From: JBGSTR01 sp963707135
Lineage (GTDB): Bacteria > Pseudomonadota > Gammaproteobacteria > Chromatiales > Chromatiaceae
Assembly: GCA_963707135.1 (NCBI GenBank)
Contig: CAVPOY010000024.1
Location: forward strand, 1 to 64,000
Reading direction: 5' to 3'
Length of the DNA: 64,000 nucleotides
Positions 39,874-55,479 of the stretch are shown here, in pieces. Both the position numbers and the translations under genes were made by a program. The notes below the pieces were generated by a model. The model did no database searches. It saw only the letters and a program-made list of their open reading frames with translations, and was not told the DNA's origin. Within the stretch, counting starts at the first letter, position 1. Each line of letters begins with the position of its first letter.

Positions 39874-41275
39874 ATGCCGTTCATCCCCCACACCGAAGCG
39901 GACGTCGCCCAGATGCTCGACGACCATCGGCGCGGCTTCCGTCGACGAGCTGTTCGACGAGATCCCGGCCGAGCTCCGGGCCGGGGGGCTCGATGCCATT
40001 CCCGATGGACTCGCCGAAATGGAGATCGCGCGGCTGATGCAGGCGCGGGCCCGCGAGGACGGGCAGCCCCTGTGCTTCATCGGCGCCGGGGCCTACGACC
40101 ACCATATACCGGCGGCGGTCTGGCAGATCGCCGGCCGCGGCGAGTTCTACAGCGCCTACACCCCTTACCAGGCCGAGGCGAGCCAGGGAACGCTGCAGCT
40201 GCTGTATGAATTCCAGTCCATGATGACGGCGCTGACCGCGCTGGACGTCTCCAATGCCTCGCTCTACGACGGCGGCTCGGCGCTCGCCGAGGCCGTGCTG
40301 ATGGCCGTGCGATCGAACCGCAAGTGCCGTTCGACCCGGGTCCTGGTGCCCCGCGCGCTGCACCCGTCCTACCGCCGCACCGCGCGCGCCATCGTGGACT
40401 CTCAGGGCATCGAGCTGGTCGAGGTCCCGTTCGACGCGAGGGGCGGCCACACGACGGTCGAGGGACTCGAGGAGGCGGCCGGCGGCGGGGACGTCGCCGC
40501 GGTCGTCGTGAACCAGCCCAACTTCTTCGGCGTGCTCGAAGACGTGAACGCCCTGACCGACTGGGCCCACGCACGCAACGCGCTGGTTATCGGTGTCGTG
40601 AACCCCGTCGCGCTGGCCCTGCTGAGCCCTCCGGGGGACTGGGGCACGGCCGGTGCCGACATCGCCTGCGGCGAGGCGCAACCGCTCGGCATGCCGCTGT
40701 CGTCCGGCGGGCCCTACGCGGGCTTCCTGTGCTGCCGCAAGGACCTGGTCCGCCAGCTGCCGGGCCGCATCGTCGGACGCACGGTCGACCTGGACGGAAA
40801 GCCCGGCTTCGCGCTGACGCTGCAGGCCCGCGAGCAGCACATCCGGCGCAGCAAGGCGACGTCCAATATCTGCACCAATCAGGGCCTGCTGGTGACGGCG
40901 GCCACGATCCACATGGCGATGCTCGGCGCCGAGGGCCTGGAGCGGGTCGCGGCCGCCTGTCACGCCAACACGGCCCGGCTCAGCGGATTGCTCTGCGAGA
41001 TACCAGGCGTCGAACCCCTGTTCGACCGGCCCGTGTTTCACGAGCGCGCCCTGCGCCTGCCCGCACCGGCCGCCGACGTGCTGCGCTCGCTGGCGGCCCA
41101 CAATATCCTCGGCGGTTTCGATCTGGGCGCGGAGTACCCGGAGCTGGATCCGTCGGTGCTGGTATGCGCCACCGAGTTGCGAACCGACGAGGACCTTCAG
41201 AGCTACGCGGCCAAGCTCGCCCGGGTCATCGCCACCCGAACCCAACCCCGGTGCCCGGTAGAACCCAAGATCTGA
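39874..41275 (+). CDS. gcvPA: Glycine dehydrogenase (decarboxylating) subunit 1 (one apparent +1 insertion)
   Basis: The alpha half of the split P protein. The start MPFIPHTEADVAQML is typical. An extra base near 39922 breaks the frame after about 16 codons; then TIGAASVDELFDEIPAELR continues in the next frame to the end. Conserved: GAGAYDHHIPAAV, the YTPYQAEASQGTLQ block, NASLYDGGSALAEA and GGPYAGFL. Corrected length is 466 residues. It works with gcvPB, which here follows after the tpx gene. Confidence 0.93.
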
Positions 41276-41335
41276 CCGCCACCGATTCCCCCAACCCGAA
41301 CTGCATCACTAAACCACCCGATAGGAGAGACCACC

Positions 41336-41833
41336 ATGGCCCAGACCGCCCTGCAAGGGAACCCAGTCAGCCTCAGCGGAGACCTGCCTGCCGTCGGCAC
41401 CGCCGCCCCGGACTTCAAGCTCGTCGACAAGGACCTCGGCGACAAGACGCTGGCCGACTTCGCCGGCAAGAAGAAGCTCCTCAACATCGTTCCGAGCCTG
41501 GACACGCCCGTTTGCGCCACGTCGACGAAACGGTTCAACGAGGCCTTCGCGAGCCGGCCCGACGCCGTCGCATTGGTGATTTCCGCGGACCTGCCGTTCG
41601 CAATGGGCCGCTTCTGCGGCGCCGAGGGCATCGACAACGTGGTCTCGCTCTCGATGATGCGCTCGCGGAACTTCGCCAAGGACTACGGCGTCCTGATCGA
41701 GGACGGCCCGCTGGCCGGGATCACGGCCCGCGCGGTGGTCGTGCTCGACGCCGACAACCGGGTGATCTACACCCAGCTGGTCCCCGAGATCACCCAGGAG
41801 CCCGACTACGACGCGGCACTCGCGGCACTCTGA
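41336..41833 (+). CDS. tpx: Thiol peroxidase (Tpx type)
   Basis: An atypical two-cysteine peroxiredoxin that reduces alkyl hydroperoxides. It is 165 residues. The peroxidatic Cys60 is in PSLDTPVCATST and the resolving Cys94 in GRFCGAEGI; both are where Tpx needs them. It has a GGAGAGA site before the ATG, like the gcv genes. Its place between gcvPA and gcvPB, in the same direction, is unusual and suggests co-transcription with the glycine cleavage genes. Confidence 0.95.
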   Translation: MAQTALQGNPVSLSGDLPAVGTAAPDFKLVDKDLGDKTLADFAGKKKLLNIVPSLDTPVCATSTKRFNEAFASRPDAVALVISADLPFAMGRFCGAEGIDNVVSLSMMRSRNFAKDYGVLIEDGPLAGITARAVVVLDADNRVIYTQLVPEITQEPDYDAALAAL

Positions 41834-41852
41834 GACCCCGACTCGGAGCTCA

Positions 41853-41890
41853 GCCCCCGGCGCCGCTCCCAAGGCGCGGCCGCCGGGGGC
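41853..41890 (+). terminator. Strong GC hairpin between tpx and gcvPB
   Basis: A 10-bp perfect inverted repeat (41853-41862 with 41881-41890), with further pairing inside the loop, lies 20 bases past the tpx stop. There is no T run, so it may be a partial terminator or an RNA-stabilising stem that sets the tpx to gcvPB ratio. Confidence 0.4.
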
Positions 41891-41938
41891 GCACGGACGC
41901 ACTGCCGCCGCAACGTCACCGCTGGAACCGAACCCCCG

Positions 41939-43390
41939 ATGCTGATCCACGACCTATCGAAGCCGGGTCGCCGCGCCGCCGCCCAGGCCCCGCTCGACAA
42001 ACCGACGGTGACCGGTATCCCGGACGCCCTTCGGCGGCACACGCCGCCGAGCCTGCCCGAGGTCTCCGAGCTACAGGTGGTGCGCCACTACACGCGGTTG
42101 TCCCAGAAGAACTTCTCGATCGATACCCATTTCTACCCTTTGGGCTCCTGTACGATGAAGTACAACCCACGGGCCTGTAACAGCCTCGCCATGCTTCCGG
42201 GCTTCCTGGCACGCCACCCGGCGGCACCGGAGACCCACAGTCAGGGCTTCATGGCCTGCCTGTATGAGCTGCAGCAGATGCTCAAGGAGGTCACCGGGAT
42301 GCACGCGGTGTCCCTCGGGCCGGCCGCCGGGGCCCAGGGCGAGTTCGCCGGGGTCGCGATGATCCGCGCCTACCACCAGGCACGCGGTGATCACGCCCGC
42401 GTCGAGATCCTGGTTCCGGACGCCGCCCACGGGACCAACCCGGCGTCCGCGGTGATGTGCGGGTTCAAGGTCCGGGAGATACCGACCGGCGACTCGGGCG
42501 ACGTCGACCTCGCGGCCCTACGCGAGGCGGTGGGTCCGCACACCGCCGGCATCATGCTCACCAACCCGAGCACGGTCGGCGTCTTCGACCGCAACATCCA
42601 GGCGATCGCCCAAACCGTCCACGAGGCGGGCGGCCTGCTCTATTACGACGGCGCCAACCTCAACGCGATCCTCGGAAAGGTGCGCCCCGGCGACATGGGC
42701 TTCGACGTCATCCACATGAACCTGCACAAGACCTTCTCGACGCCCCACGGCGGCGGCGGGCCCGGGGCCGGTCCGGTGGGTGTATCGCGGCGCCTCGAGC
42801 CGTTCCTGCCGGTGCCGCTGGTGACCTTCGACGGCGACGCCTACCACTGGCTCGCCGAGGCCGAGCGCCCCCAGAGCATCGGTCGCCTCACGGCCTTCGG
42901 CGGCAATATGGGCATCCTGCTACGGGCCTATGTCTACGCCCGGATGCTCGGGCGCGAAGGCATGCGGCGCGTCTCCGAGTTCGCGACGCTGAACGCCAAC
43001 TACCTGATGGCGCGGCTACAGGCGGCGGGCTTCGACGCGGCCTACCCGCGGCGCCGGGCGAGCCATGAGTTCATCATCACGCTCAAGCGCGAGGCGAAGG
43101 AGCACGGCGTCACCGCCATGGATTTCGCCAAGCGGCTGCTGGACTACGGCTACCACGCGCCGACCACCTATTTCCCGCTGCTGGTGCCCGAGTGCCTGCT
43201 GATAGAGCCGACCGAGACCGAGAGCAAGGAGGAGCTGGACGGGTTCGTCGAGGCGATGATCGCGATCCGCGACGAGGCCCGCGACAACCCGGACCTGGTC
43301 CGCGGGGCGCCCCACACGATGCCGGTGCGACGGCTCGACGACGTGCGGGCGGCGCGCCAGCTCGATCTTGCCTGGCGGCCGCCCGGCTAG
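41939..43390 (+). CDS. gcvPB: Glycine dehydrogenase (decarboxylating) subunit 2
   Basis: The beta half of the P protein, with the pyridoxal phosphate site: Lys264 in MNLHKTFSTPHGGGGPG. Also FYPLGSCTMKYNP, SLGPAAGAQGEFAG, AAHGTNPASA and the YYDGANLNAI aspartate. It is 483 residues, intact in one frame. It closes the gcv operon; dgkA begins 4 bases after its stop. Confidence 0.98.
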   Translation: MLIHDLSKPGRRAAAQAPLDKPTVTGIPDALRRHTPPSLPEVSELQVVRHYTRLSQKNFSIDTHFYPLGSCTMKYNPRACNSLAMLPGFLARHPAAPETHSQGFMACLYELQQMLKEVTGMHAVSLGPAAGAQGEFAGVAMIRAYHQARGDHARVEILVPDAAHGTNPASAVMCGFKVREIPTGDSGDVDLAALREAVGPHTAGIMLTNPSTVGVFDRNIQAIAQTVHEAGGLLYYDGANLNAILGKVRPGDMGFDVIHMNLHKTFSTPHGGGGPGAGPVGVSRRLEPFLPVPLVTFDGDAYHWLAEAERPQSIGRLTAFGGNMGILLRAYVYARMLGREGMRRVSEFATLNANYLMARLQAAGFDAAYPRRRASHEFIITLKREAKEHGVTAMDFAKRLLDYGYHAPTTYFPLLVPECLLIEPTETESKEELDGFVEAMIAIRDEARDNPDLVRGAPHTMPVRRLDDVRAARQLDLAWRPPG

Positions 43391-43394
43391 CGGC

Positions 43395-43766
43395 GTGGCC
43401 GACGGGGGAGCGGCCGGTTGGCGCCGATTGCGCAACGCCTTCGGCTACTCGATGCAGGGTCTGCGCGCCTGCTACCGGCACGAGGAGGCCTTCCGGCAAG
43501 AGGTCCTGCTGCTGGTCCCGCTGCTCCCGCTGGGCCTTTGGCTCGGCGAATCGCCGGTGGAGCGGGCCCTGCTGATCGGCAGCCTGCTCATCGTCCCCAT
43601 CGTCGAGCTGCTGAACTCGGCGATCGAGGCCAACGTGGACCGCATCGGCACCGAGCGCCACGAGCTCTCCGGCCGAGCCAAGGACATCGCATCGGCGGCG
43701 GTGTTCGCAAGCATCGTGTTCGCTTGCGTCGTCTGGGGGCTGGTTCTGGTGCCCAGATGGGTTTGA
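43395..43766 (+). CDS. dgkA: Diacylglycerol kinase
   Basis: An integral-membrane kinase that recycles diacylglycerol to phosphatidic acid. The start is GTG 43395 just after gcvPB. It is 123 residues with three helices and the catalytic block EAFRQEVLL and VELLNSAIEANVDRIGTERHELSGRAKDIASAAV (key Glu and Asn residues present). It is the last gene before the accessory island. Confidence 0.95.
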   Translation: MADGGAAGWRRLRNAFGYSMQGLRACYRHEEAFRQEVLLLVPLLPLGLWLGESPVERALLIGSLLIVPIVELLNSAIEANVDRIGTERHELSGRAKDIASAAVFASIVFACVVWGLVLVPRWV

Positions 43767-44192
43767 AGGAGCCTCCAGCTCGACCACGTCCAGATCGCTC
43801 GCGCGTCGCTCGAACAGGTCAACCCGAAGGACTAGAGAAGCTTACCGGTTCGTGAACGGGCGCCACCCGTCCGCCGGGTCGGACCGTAACCGGATCCTTG
43901 ATGACGGTTGGGAGAACCAAAACCAACCGTCTTCCCATTTCGAACGATTCGTTGGCGGCGGAGTCGAAGCGCCGGACGATGGCCTCCACTGGGATCGGCT
44001 CGCGGACTTAAAGTGCTTCGAGCGCCGTATGATCGGCTTCATCCTGGATTCGCGGTGTTGGCAGAGGAGATAGATACAACGTCCCCTGATGACGAGCCCA
44101 TGCACTGATGCCGCGACGCCTCGATGGCGTTGACATCGTGGCTCGTTGAGCATAGCTTTCCCGTACCAAAACTTGTACATGTTGCTCTATCC
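43767..44192. other. Intergenic region dgkA / toxin-antitoxin pair, with inverted repeat
   Basis: 426 bases with no supported gene. It holds a perfect 9-bp inverted repeat GACGGTTGG (43903-43911) and CCAACCGTC (43923-43931) with an 11-base loop, then a weakly T-rich stretch. It could be the terminator of the gcv-dgkA transcript, or a repeat at the island edge. Short frames here show no family similarity. Confidence 0.4.
44174..44179. promoter_or_regulatory. Likely antitoxin operator core (TGTACA)
   Basis: The palindrome TGTACA, within CTTGTACATG, lies 13 bases before the antitoxin ATG. TGTACA is the core bound by YefM in yefM-yoeB operators, where the antitoxin represses its own promoter. 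Only one core is seen, so affinity may be lower than in E. coli. Confidence 0.55.
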
Positions 44193-44453
44193 ATGGCGAT
44201 CCTCACTGCCACGGAAGCCCGTAAGTGCTTGTTTGATCTCTTGCGTCGAGCGAACGACCGCCATGAGATCTACCATATCCGATATCGCCAGGGGGATGCG
44301 GTGCTGATGTCAGAGGCGGAGTACGAGAGCCTGATCGAAACGGTCGAGCTTCTGTCCGCTCCGGGCTTTCGGGATACGTTCGACCGGGCGCGGGCGGAGG
44401 CGGAAAAAGGTGACACGCGATCGTTCGAGGAGGTGTTCGGGGAGCCGCAGTGA
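44193..44453 (+). CDS. YefM/Phd-family antitoxin
   Basis: 86 residues. The N-terminal DNA-binding part has MAILTATEARKCLFDLLRRAND and VLMSEAEYESLIETVELL, the Phd/YefM signature. The acidic C-terminal tail (ARAEAEKGDTRSFEEVFGEP) would neutralise the toxin. A longer upstream frame is open but lacks similarity. The stop overlaps the toxin GTG (GTGA), as in most such pairs. Confidence 0.92.
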   Translation: MAILTATEARKCLFDLLRRANDRHEIYHIRYRQGDAVLMSEAEYESLIETVELLSAPGFRDTFDRARAEAEKGDTRSFEEVFGEPQ

Positions 44454-44704
44454 CCTACCAGGTGCGCTTCACCCGCCAAGCGGAGAAGGACATCGCCAAG
44501 CTCACGCCGAAGCTGCGCAGCAAGCTCAAAGACATCGTCCGCAACCGCCTCGCGGTCGATCCCCACTCCGGTAAGCCTTTGATTGGCCCTCTACAGGGCT
44601 ACTACTCGATGCGACTCACCTACCAAGACCGAATCGTCTACAGCATCCGCGACGATGCGGTCTTGGTCGTCGTGGTGCGTGCGCGCACCCATTATGGCGA
44701 CTGA
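44450..44704 (+). CDS. YoeB/RelE-family toxin (ribosome-dependent mRNA interferase)
   Basis: 84 residues starting at GTG. VRFTRQAEKDIAKL, the basic helix KLRSKLKDIV, GKPLIGPLQGYYSMRLTYQDRIVYSI and the C-terminal RARTHYGD are typical of Txe/YoeB, whose C-terminal histidine and tyrosine take part in RNA cleavage. The pair is the first item in the accessory island. Confidence 0.92.
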   Translation: MTYQVRFTRQAEKDIAKLTPKLRSKLKDIVRNRLAVDPHSGKPLIGPLQGYYSMRLTYQDRIVYSIRDDAVLVVVVRARTHYGD

Positions 44705-45222
44705 CGGGGTAATTCCAGACGACCAGAAAACAAGCCGCCCGCATTGACAAATTGCCTGCGTGGGCGGCCGGCGCGGGACCGCACATCTTGTCTCTTTGAC
44801 GATCTCGTCGGTTTATTCCAGTACCTGAGACTAGCGTGCAATCGGAGACCCGGGCACAAGCCTTGGTAGCCTGGACCAGGCTCGGGGGATGTGCAATGGG
44901 AGACCTGGCCCCTTGACCCGCTTGCAGGACCTGCGGAACTGGCTGGCGGTGAAGCGACGGAAAACGACCGCGGCGCGGAAGGACGCGCTGCGCCAGGCCC
45001 TCATAGCGGGCGAAGAAAGCGGCGAGGACCACCAAACGCTCTCAGGAAGTTGCCCTGATATGCGATAATGAAAGACCTGATGTCATCCCGCTGGAATTTT
45101 CAACAGCAGATACGGATTTCTATTCTCTCGCTAATCGCGAATTGCATAGCGCGACCCCGCCCGAGCAGTTCGAAGTGTCATCAAGAACTTGAGCCGGAAG
45201 ACCCGGCGGGAGGAGTCGAGCG
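44705..45222. other. Island spacer, possible remnant of a ParD-like tail
   Basis: 518 bases with no intact gene. A frame ending at 45068 reads ARKDALRQALIAGEESGED, which resembles the C-terminal end of ParD-type antitoxins, but it lacks a start and the rest of the domain. The segment next to the transposase (45070-45222) is less GC-rich and may contain the left end of the insertion element; I could not define terminal repeats. Confidence 0.35.
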
Positions 45223-46195
45223 ATGAGACCTGTACGGCGGAATCGATCCTGCGCATTGCCGAACAACGCGTGTCGTGGCCCTTTTGGACGAGGACGACCG
45301 GGTGGTGTATCGCCATCGGTTGGCGAACGACGCGCAGGCGGTGGTAAGGGCGTTGGCGCCATACCGCCAGGAGATCGAGGGCCTGGTGGTGGAGTCGACC
45401 TACAACTGGTACTGGCTGGTCGATGCGTTGATGGAAGCGGGCTATCGGCTGCACCTGGCCAACACGGCGGCGATCGTGCAGTACTCGGGGCTGAAGTACA
45501 GCGACGATGACTCTGACGCCGCCTGGCTGGCCAAGCTCCTGCGTGGGGTTGAGCCGGAAGAGGCGGCCGATGCCGAGGGATGGAGGCGCGCGGCGCGCGA
45601 TCATGCGCGTCGGCGCAAGCCGCTGGACCAGCAGCATCCCGCCCCACCGTTGGATCTGGCGGTGGACCGGTGCTCGCACGTCAACCGACCGCGGCACGCT
45701 CTGGAGCGGCAACGAGATCAAGCGCTGGACGCCTGGCAAGGTCAACGACGCTTGCTGGGACCTGAACGATGCAAACGGCTCGCGGCGCTCGCGCGGTGCA
45801 CGGGCCACCGACTGTTGGCCAATCGCGTGGTCAAGATGGCGCGCAATCGATGCTCTTCGGCGCGCGAGGCGCGCGCCCAGGTGCGTCCTGCCGGCCCAGG
45901 GTGCACCGGCCTGCTCACCGCCGTCAGCGGGATCGACTGGTCAGGTGGCCTCGGGTCGATCCATCGCTGGCTGGAGACCGGTCCCATCGAGCGCTTTGCC
46001 CGCGTTGGCAACTATGCCTCCTACAGCCGCTGTGTCGGCAGCGAGCGGCTCTCCAACGGCAAGCGCAAGGGGCGCGGCAACACCAAGAGCGGCAACAAGT
46101 ATCTGGCCTGGGCCTACCTGGAGGCGGCCAACTTCGCGGTGCGCTACAACCCCAGGATCAAGCGCTACTACCAGCGCAAGCGGGCCAGAGGCCAT
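45223..46195 (+). pseudogene. IS110-family transposase, frame broken and truncated
   Basis: The N-terminal DEDD-type domain is clear once single-base shifts are allowed: start near 45223 (MRLYGGIDLH-like), then VVALLDEDDRVVYRHRLAND, VESTYNWYWLVDALMEAG and LANTAAIVQYSGLKYSDDDSDA. The middle switches frame several times (SGNEIKRWTPGKV visible). The transposase-20 domain is in frame again with GIDWSGGLGSIHRW, FARVGNYASYSRCV and KGRGNTKSGNKYLAWAYLEA. Similarity stops after KRYYQRKRA, where a second, opposite IS fragment begins. The element is dead if the frame shifts are real. Confidence 0.85.
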
Positions 46196-46209
46196 GGACC
46201 TCTGGAGGG

Positions 46210-46510
46210 CTGGCGCACATCGCGGCAGGTGCCGCCAAGCTGCATCAGCCCAGAGCGCTGCGCGCGTCGACGGTGGTCTGGCGCGACGGGGAAGACCGGC
46301 TTGAAGCGGGCGAGCTTGAGGCTTTGACGTTGAACAGCCGCCACTGGCGCTCGCGCACCAGGGTGTCAAGCGGGCGGGCAGGCCGTTGTAGCCCTCCATG
46401 GCCACCGCCACCGGCCCCGGATAGCGGCGTTGCATGCCGCTCGAACGGCGAAGACGTTGGCGAAACGCCTCCGGCGGTGGTCCAGTCGAACGCCTCCGAC
46501 CATCTTGAGG
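46210..46510 (-). pseudogene. Fragment of a second IS110-type transposase (N-terminal part)
   Basis: On the minus strand the broken frames read EAFRQRLRR, PGPVAVAMEGYNG, ARPLDTLVRERQWRLFNV and then LKLARFKPVFP. This is the N-terminal RuvC-like domain of a different IS110 subgroup. It abuts the plus-strand IS110 tail and is shifted in frame at least twice. The region after it towards lower coordinates replaces the expected C-terminus of the first transposase. Confidence 0.65.
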
Positions 46511-47215
46511 CGCACCAAGGCGAAGTACGTCCTCGGTCTGACGGCAACGCCGATCCGCCGCGACGGTCAGCAGCCGATCATTTTCATGCAATGCGGGCCT
46601 ATCCGATACAAAGCGGGCAAGCCCACCGGCGCTCCGCACGATTTGGAGGCGTGCCGCGCTCACGGTCTGCCCGCATCGACCTGCCTGCGAGCAGTGGGAT
46701 TCAGGAGGTCTTCCGGCACCTCGTATCCGACCATGCGCGAACCGAAGCCATCGCTGCCGAGATCAAGGCGGCCGTGGATCAGGGCGTAAGATCCTGGTGT
46801 TGACCGAGCGCACAGAGCACCTCGAAGCCATCCGCTCAGCACTGAATGGAGTCCATCCTGCGCGACTCGTGCTGCACGGTCGGCGTCCAAGAAGCAACGC
46901 GCCGCCCTTGTCGCGGAACTGGACGCACTGCCGCCCGATGCTCCTCGCATCGTGCTGGCCACCGGCAAGCTCGTGGGCGAAGGCTTTGACCACCCTCCGC
47001 TCGATACCTTGGTGCTGGCCATGCCCGTTTCTTGGAAAGGCACCCTACAACAGTACGCCGGGCGTCTGCATCGAGAGCACGCCGACAAGTCGGACGTGCG
47101 CATCATCGACTTCGTCGATAAGGGCCATCCGGCGCTGCTCCGGATGTGGGACAAGCGGCAGAGCGGGTACCGGGCGATGGGCTACCGCGTGGCGAGCGAG
47201 GCGGAAACCCGTTGA
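46505..47215 (+). pseudogene. C-terminal remnant of a DEAD/DEAH-box helicase
   Basis: Only the second half of a superfamily II helicase is present: AKYVLGLTATPIRRDGQQP (motif III region), then, after frame shifts, KILVLTERTEHLEAIRSAL, IVLATGKLVGEGFDHPPLDT (motif V) and MPVSWKGTLQQYAGRLHR (motif VI), ending VASEAETR. The N-terminal half with Walker A and DEAH is missing, cut off by the IS fragments. The style matches helicases carried by integrative elements and conflict systems; the original system cannot be named. Confidence 0.75.
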
Positions 47216-47343
47216 CAAGTTGGCCCACCATCCGCCACTGACGCACGCGGAGGGACGAGGCCACCGTGAATCGCTTGCGCTGCACAGCATGGAACGCATC
47301 GAGCTCAGCCGCGGACATCCAGAACCCCGGTTACCCTCTCGCC

Positions 47344-47766
47344 TCACCGCCCACAGCACAGCTTGTATTTTTTTCCACTGCCGCACGGACAAGGCTCATT
47401 CCGTCCTGTGCCGGGGAATTTCTTTACCACGGGTGCGCTCGGGGCTGCGGGCGGACTAGGACGCACTGGAGCACCTTGTGGTGGGACCAGCCTGGAAGGG
47501 TGGTGAAGAGCCGGAAACATCTCTTGATGACGTTGGATCATCGGCAGGACAACCCCGTTTTTAAGATCCTCAAATTCTTCATCATCCATGCTGAGCGCCT
47601 GCTTCATCTTGCTCAGAAACCCTTCTCGACTCTCCTGCGGCAGTATCGCGAGGTTCCAGCAAAGCTGGCTCAGCTTCAGCGCCCGCTCCAAGTCTTCCTG
47701 CGAACCGTCGGATGCGTCGATCAAAGGCTGCGCGAAACGAGACATGGCGTCTGCAAAGCCACTCAT
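47344..47766 (-). CDS. SEC-C motif protein
   Basis: A 140-residue protein, intact. The N-terminal 80 residues are helical (MSGFADAMSRFAQPLIDASD...), then a Pro-rich linker, then the zinc-binding SEC-C motif NEPCPCGSGKKYKLCCGR at the very end. SEC-C motifs occur at the end of SecA and in many stand-alone proteins of unknown role. It stands alone between the helicase remnant and the hsd operon. Confidence 0.85.
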   Translation of the reverse strand: MSGFADAMSRFAQPLIDASDGSQEDLERALKLSQLCWNLAILPQESREGFLSKMKQALSMDDEEFEDLKNGVVLPMIQRHQEMFPALHHPSRLVPPQGAPVRPSPPAAPSAPVVKKFPGTGRNEPCPCGSGKKYKLCCGR

Positions 47767-48286
47767 GGCAGGGTCTCTCCGTAAAGCGTCGAAGGCCGGG
47801 GTCGAAGGGCCGAGTATCTCAGATCCGGATCTGAACGGCCGCGTTTCGGGCTAGCGCGCCCGCGAGACCGGAGCAGGCGGCTGTCCGCCGCCGCGCTGAC
47901 CTCTCCGCTCTCTTCCCCGGCTGATCCGAGGACCGTGGCTGAACAGCGAAAAAAGCGATGACCGTCGTGCGGGCAGGATCATGCACCGCTTCTTGCCGCA
48001 CGTCCTGGCCAAGAGCTGCGTGCGTGTGCGCCTCCACGGAGTCATCCTTGGCCGTTGCCAAAATCCTTGCCCGCAGGCATACAATCCCGGATCTCGGAGG
48101 GTGCGCGCGTCTGCCATCCCCCTGGGTGTCGCGGCGCGAGCTCATTAGGCGGACAAACATTCGTCCGCCGCGCGCGGCAATAACCGGGTCCCGGCAATCA
48201 CGGCCTGTGAAGAGTCCGTAGACGGTTAGTTCGTTAGGCTGCTGTGCAACACACGATCCGACCACGTCAACGTACAAGGAAACTGA
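47767..48286. other. Intergenic region before the hsd operon
   Basis: 520 bases between the divergent SEC-C gene and hsdM. No frame with family similarity on either strand. The last 60 bases before hsdM are less GC-rich and should hold the hsd promoter, but I could not identify boxes with confidence. Confidence 0.4.
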
Positions 48287-51271
<2,985 letters not shown>

Positions 51272-51272
<1 letters not shown>

Positions 51273-52253
51273 TGGATGCGCCAAGCGGCGAGATCCGGGT
51301 CTACGAGTCCCCGCGACGGGGTGCGGGTCGACGTGCGTCTGGACGCGGACACCGTCTGGCTGACCCAGGACCAGATGCGCCAGCTCTTCGGGCGGGAGCG
51401 CTCGGTCATCACCAAGCACATCCGCAACATCTTCAACGAGGGCGAGCTCGACGAGGAGAGCAACTGTGCATTTTTTGCACATTACCGGTGCCGACGGAAG
51501 TCCGGTCCGAGCACTACAACCTCGACGTCATCATCTCGGTCGGCTACCGGGTCAAGTCCGCCGCAGGGGACGCGCTTCCGCCAATGGGCCACCGCGCACG
51601 CTGCGCGAGCACCTGGTCCGCGGCTACACCCTGAACCGCCAGCGCTTCGAGGCCAATGCCCGGGAGCTGGAGGCCGCGCTCGCCCTGGTGCGCAAGGCGG
51701 CGTCCGGCGAGGCGCTGTCCTCCGATCAGGGTCGCGGGCTGGTGGACGTGATCGCCCGCTACACCCAGACCTTCCTGCTGCTGCAACGCTACGACGAGGG
51801 CCTGCTGACCGAGCCCAAGGGCGTGGCCGGGGGCGCCCTGGCGTCCGTCGACGAGGCCCGCTCGGCCATCGCGCAACTGAAGGGCGATCTGATCGCGCGC
51901 GGCGAGGCGACCGATCTGTTCGGGCGCGAGCGGGAGGCGGGCCTGGCCGCCCTGCTCGGCAACCTGGCACAGAGCGTCTTCGGCGAGCCGGCCTACCCGA
52001 CGGTCGAGTCCAAGGCGGCGCACCTGCTGTATTTCGTCATCAAGAACCATCCCTTCTCCGACGGCAACAAGCGCATCGGCTGCCTGCTGCTGGTGGACTT
52101 TCTCCACCGCAACGGCCGCCTGGTCCGCGGCGGCGAGGCGGTGATCAACGACGTGGGGCTCGCCGCGCTCGCCCTGCTGGTGGCCGAGTCGAGGCCGACG
52201 GACAAGGACCTGATGATCCGCCTGGTGATGAACATGCTCGCCGGACCCGCGAC

Positions 52254-52257
<4 letters not shown>
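51272..52257 (+). pseudogene. RhuM/Fic-family protein inside the hsd operon (frame shifts in the 5' third)
   Basis: A protein with an N-terminal RhuM-type region (TVWLTQDQMRQLFGRERSVI, TKHIRNIFNEGELDEESN) and a C-terminal Fic domain with HPFSDGNKRIG (near 52047-52080), the HxFx(D/E)GNxR motif of AMP-transferring enzymes. Extra bases near 51315 and around 51470-51590 break the first part; from 51600 to the stop it is open. The gene starts in the hsdS stop and ends in a four-base overlap with hsdR, so it is a true operon member. Possible roles are toxin or guard of the restriction system; not shown by sequence. Confidence 0.85.
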
Positions 52258-55441
<3,184 letters not shown>

Positions 55442-55479
55442 TGACCGCATCCATAGGAGGATGCCTCGCACCCGGTTGA

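Noticed and set aside
44931..45068. Possible ParD-type antitoxin
   Set aside because: Only about 20 C-terminal residues look similar; no start, no DNA-binding part, no toxin next to it.
46195..46327. C-terminal end of the plus-strand IS110 transposase read from the open frame
   Set aside because: The frame is open, but its residues do not match IS110 C-termini, and the opposite strand reads as another transposase fragment.
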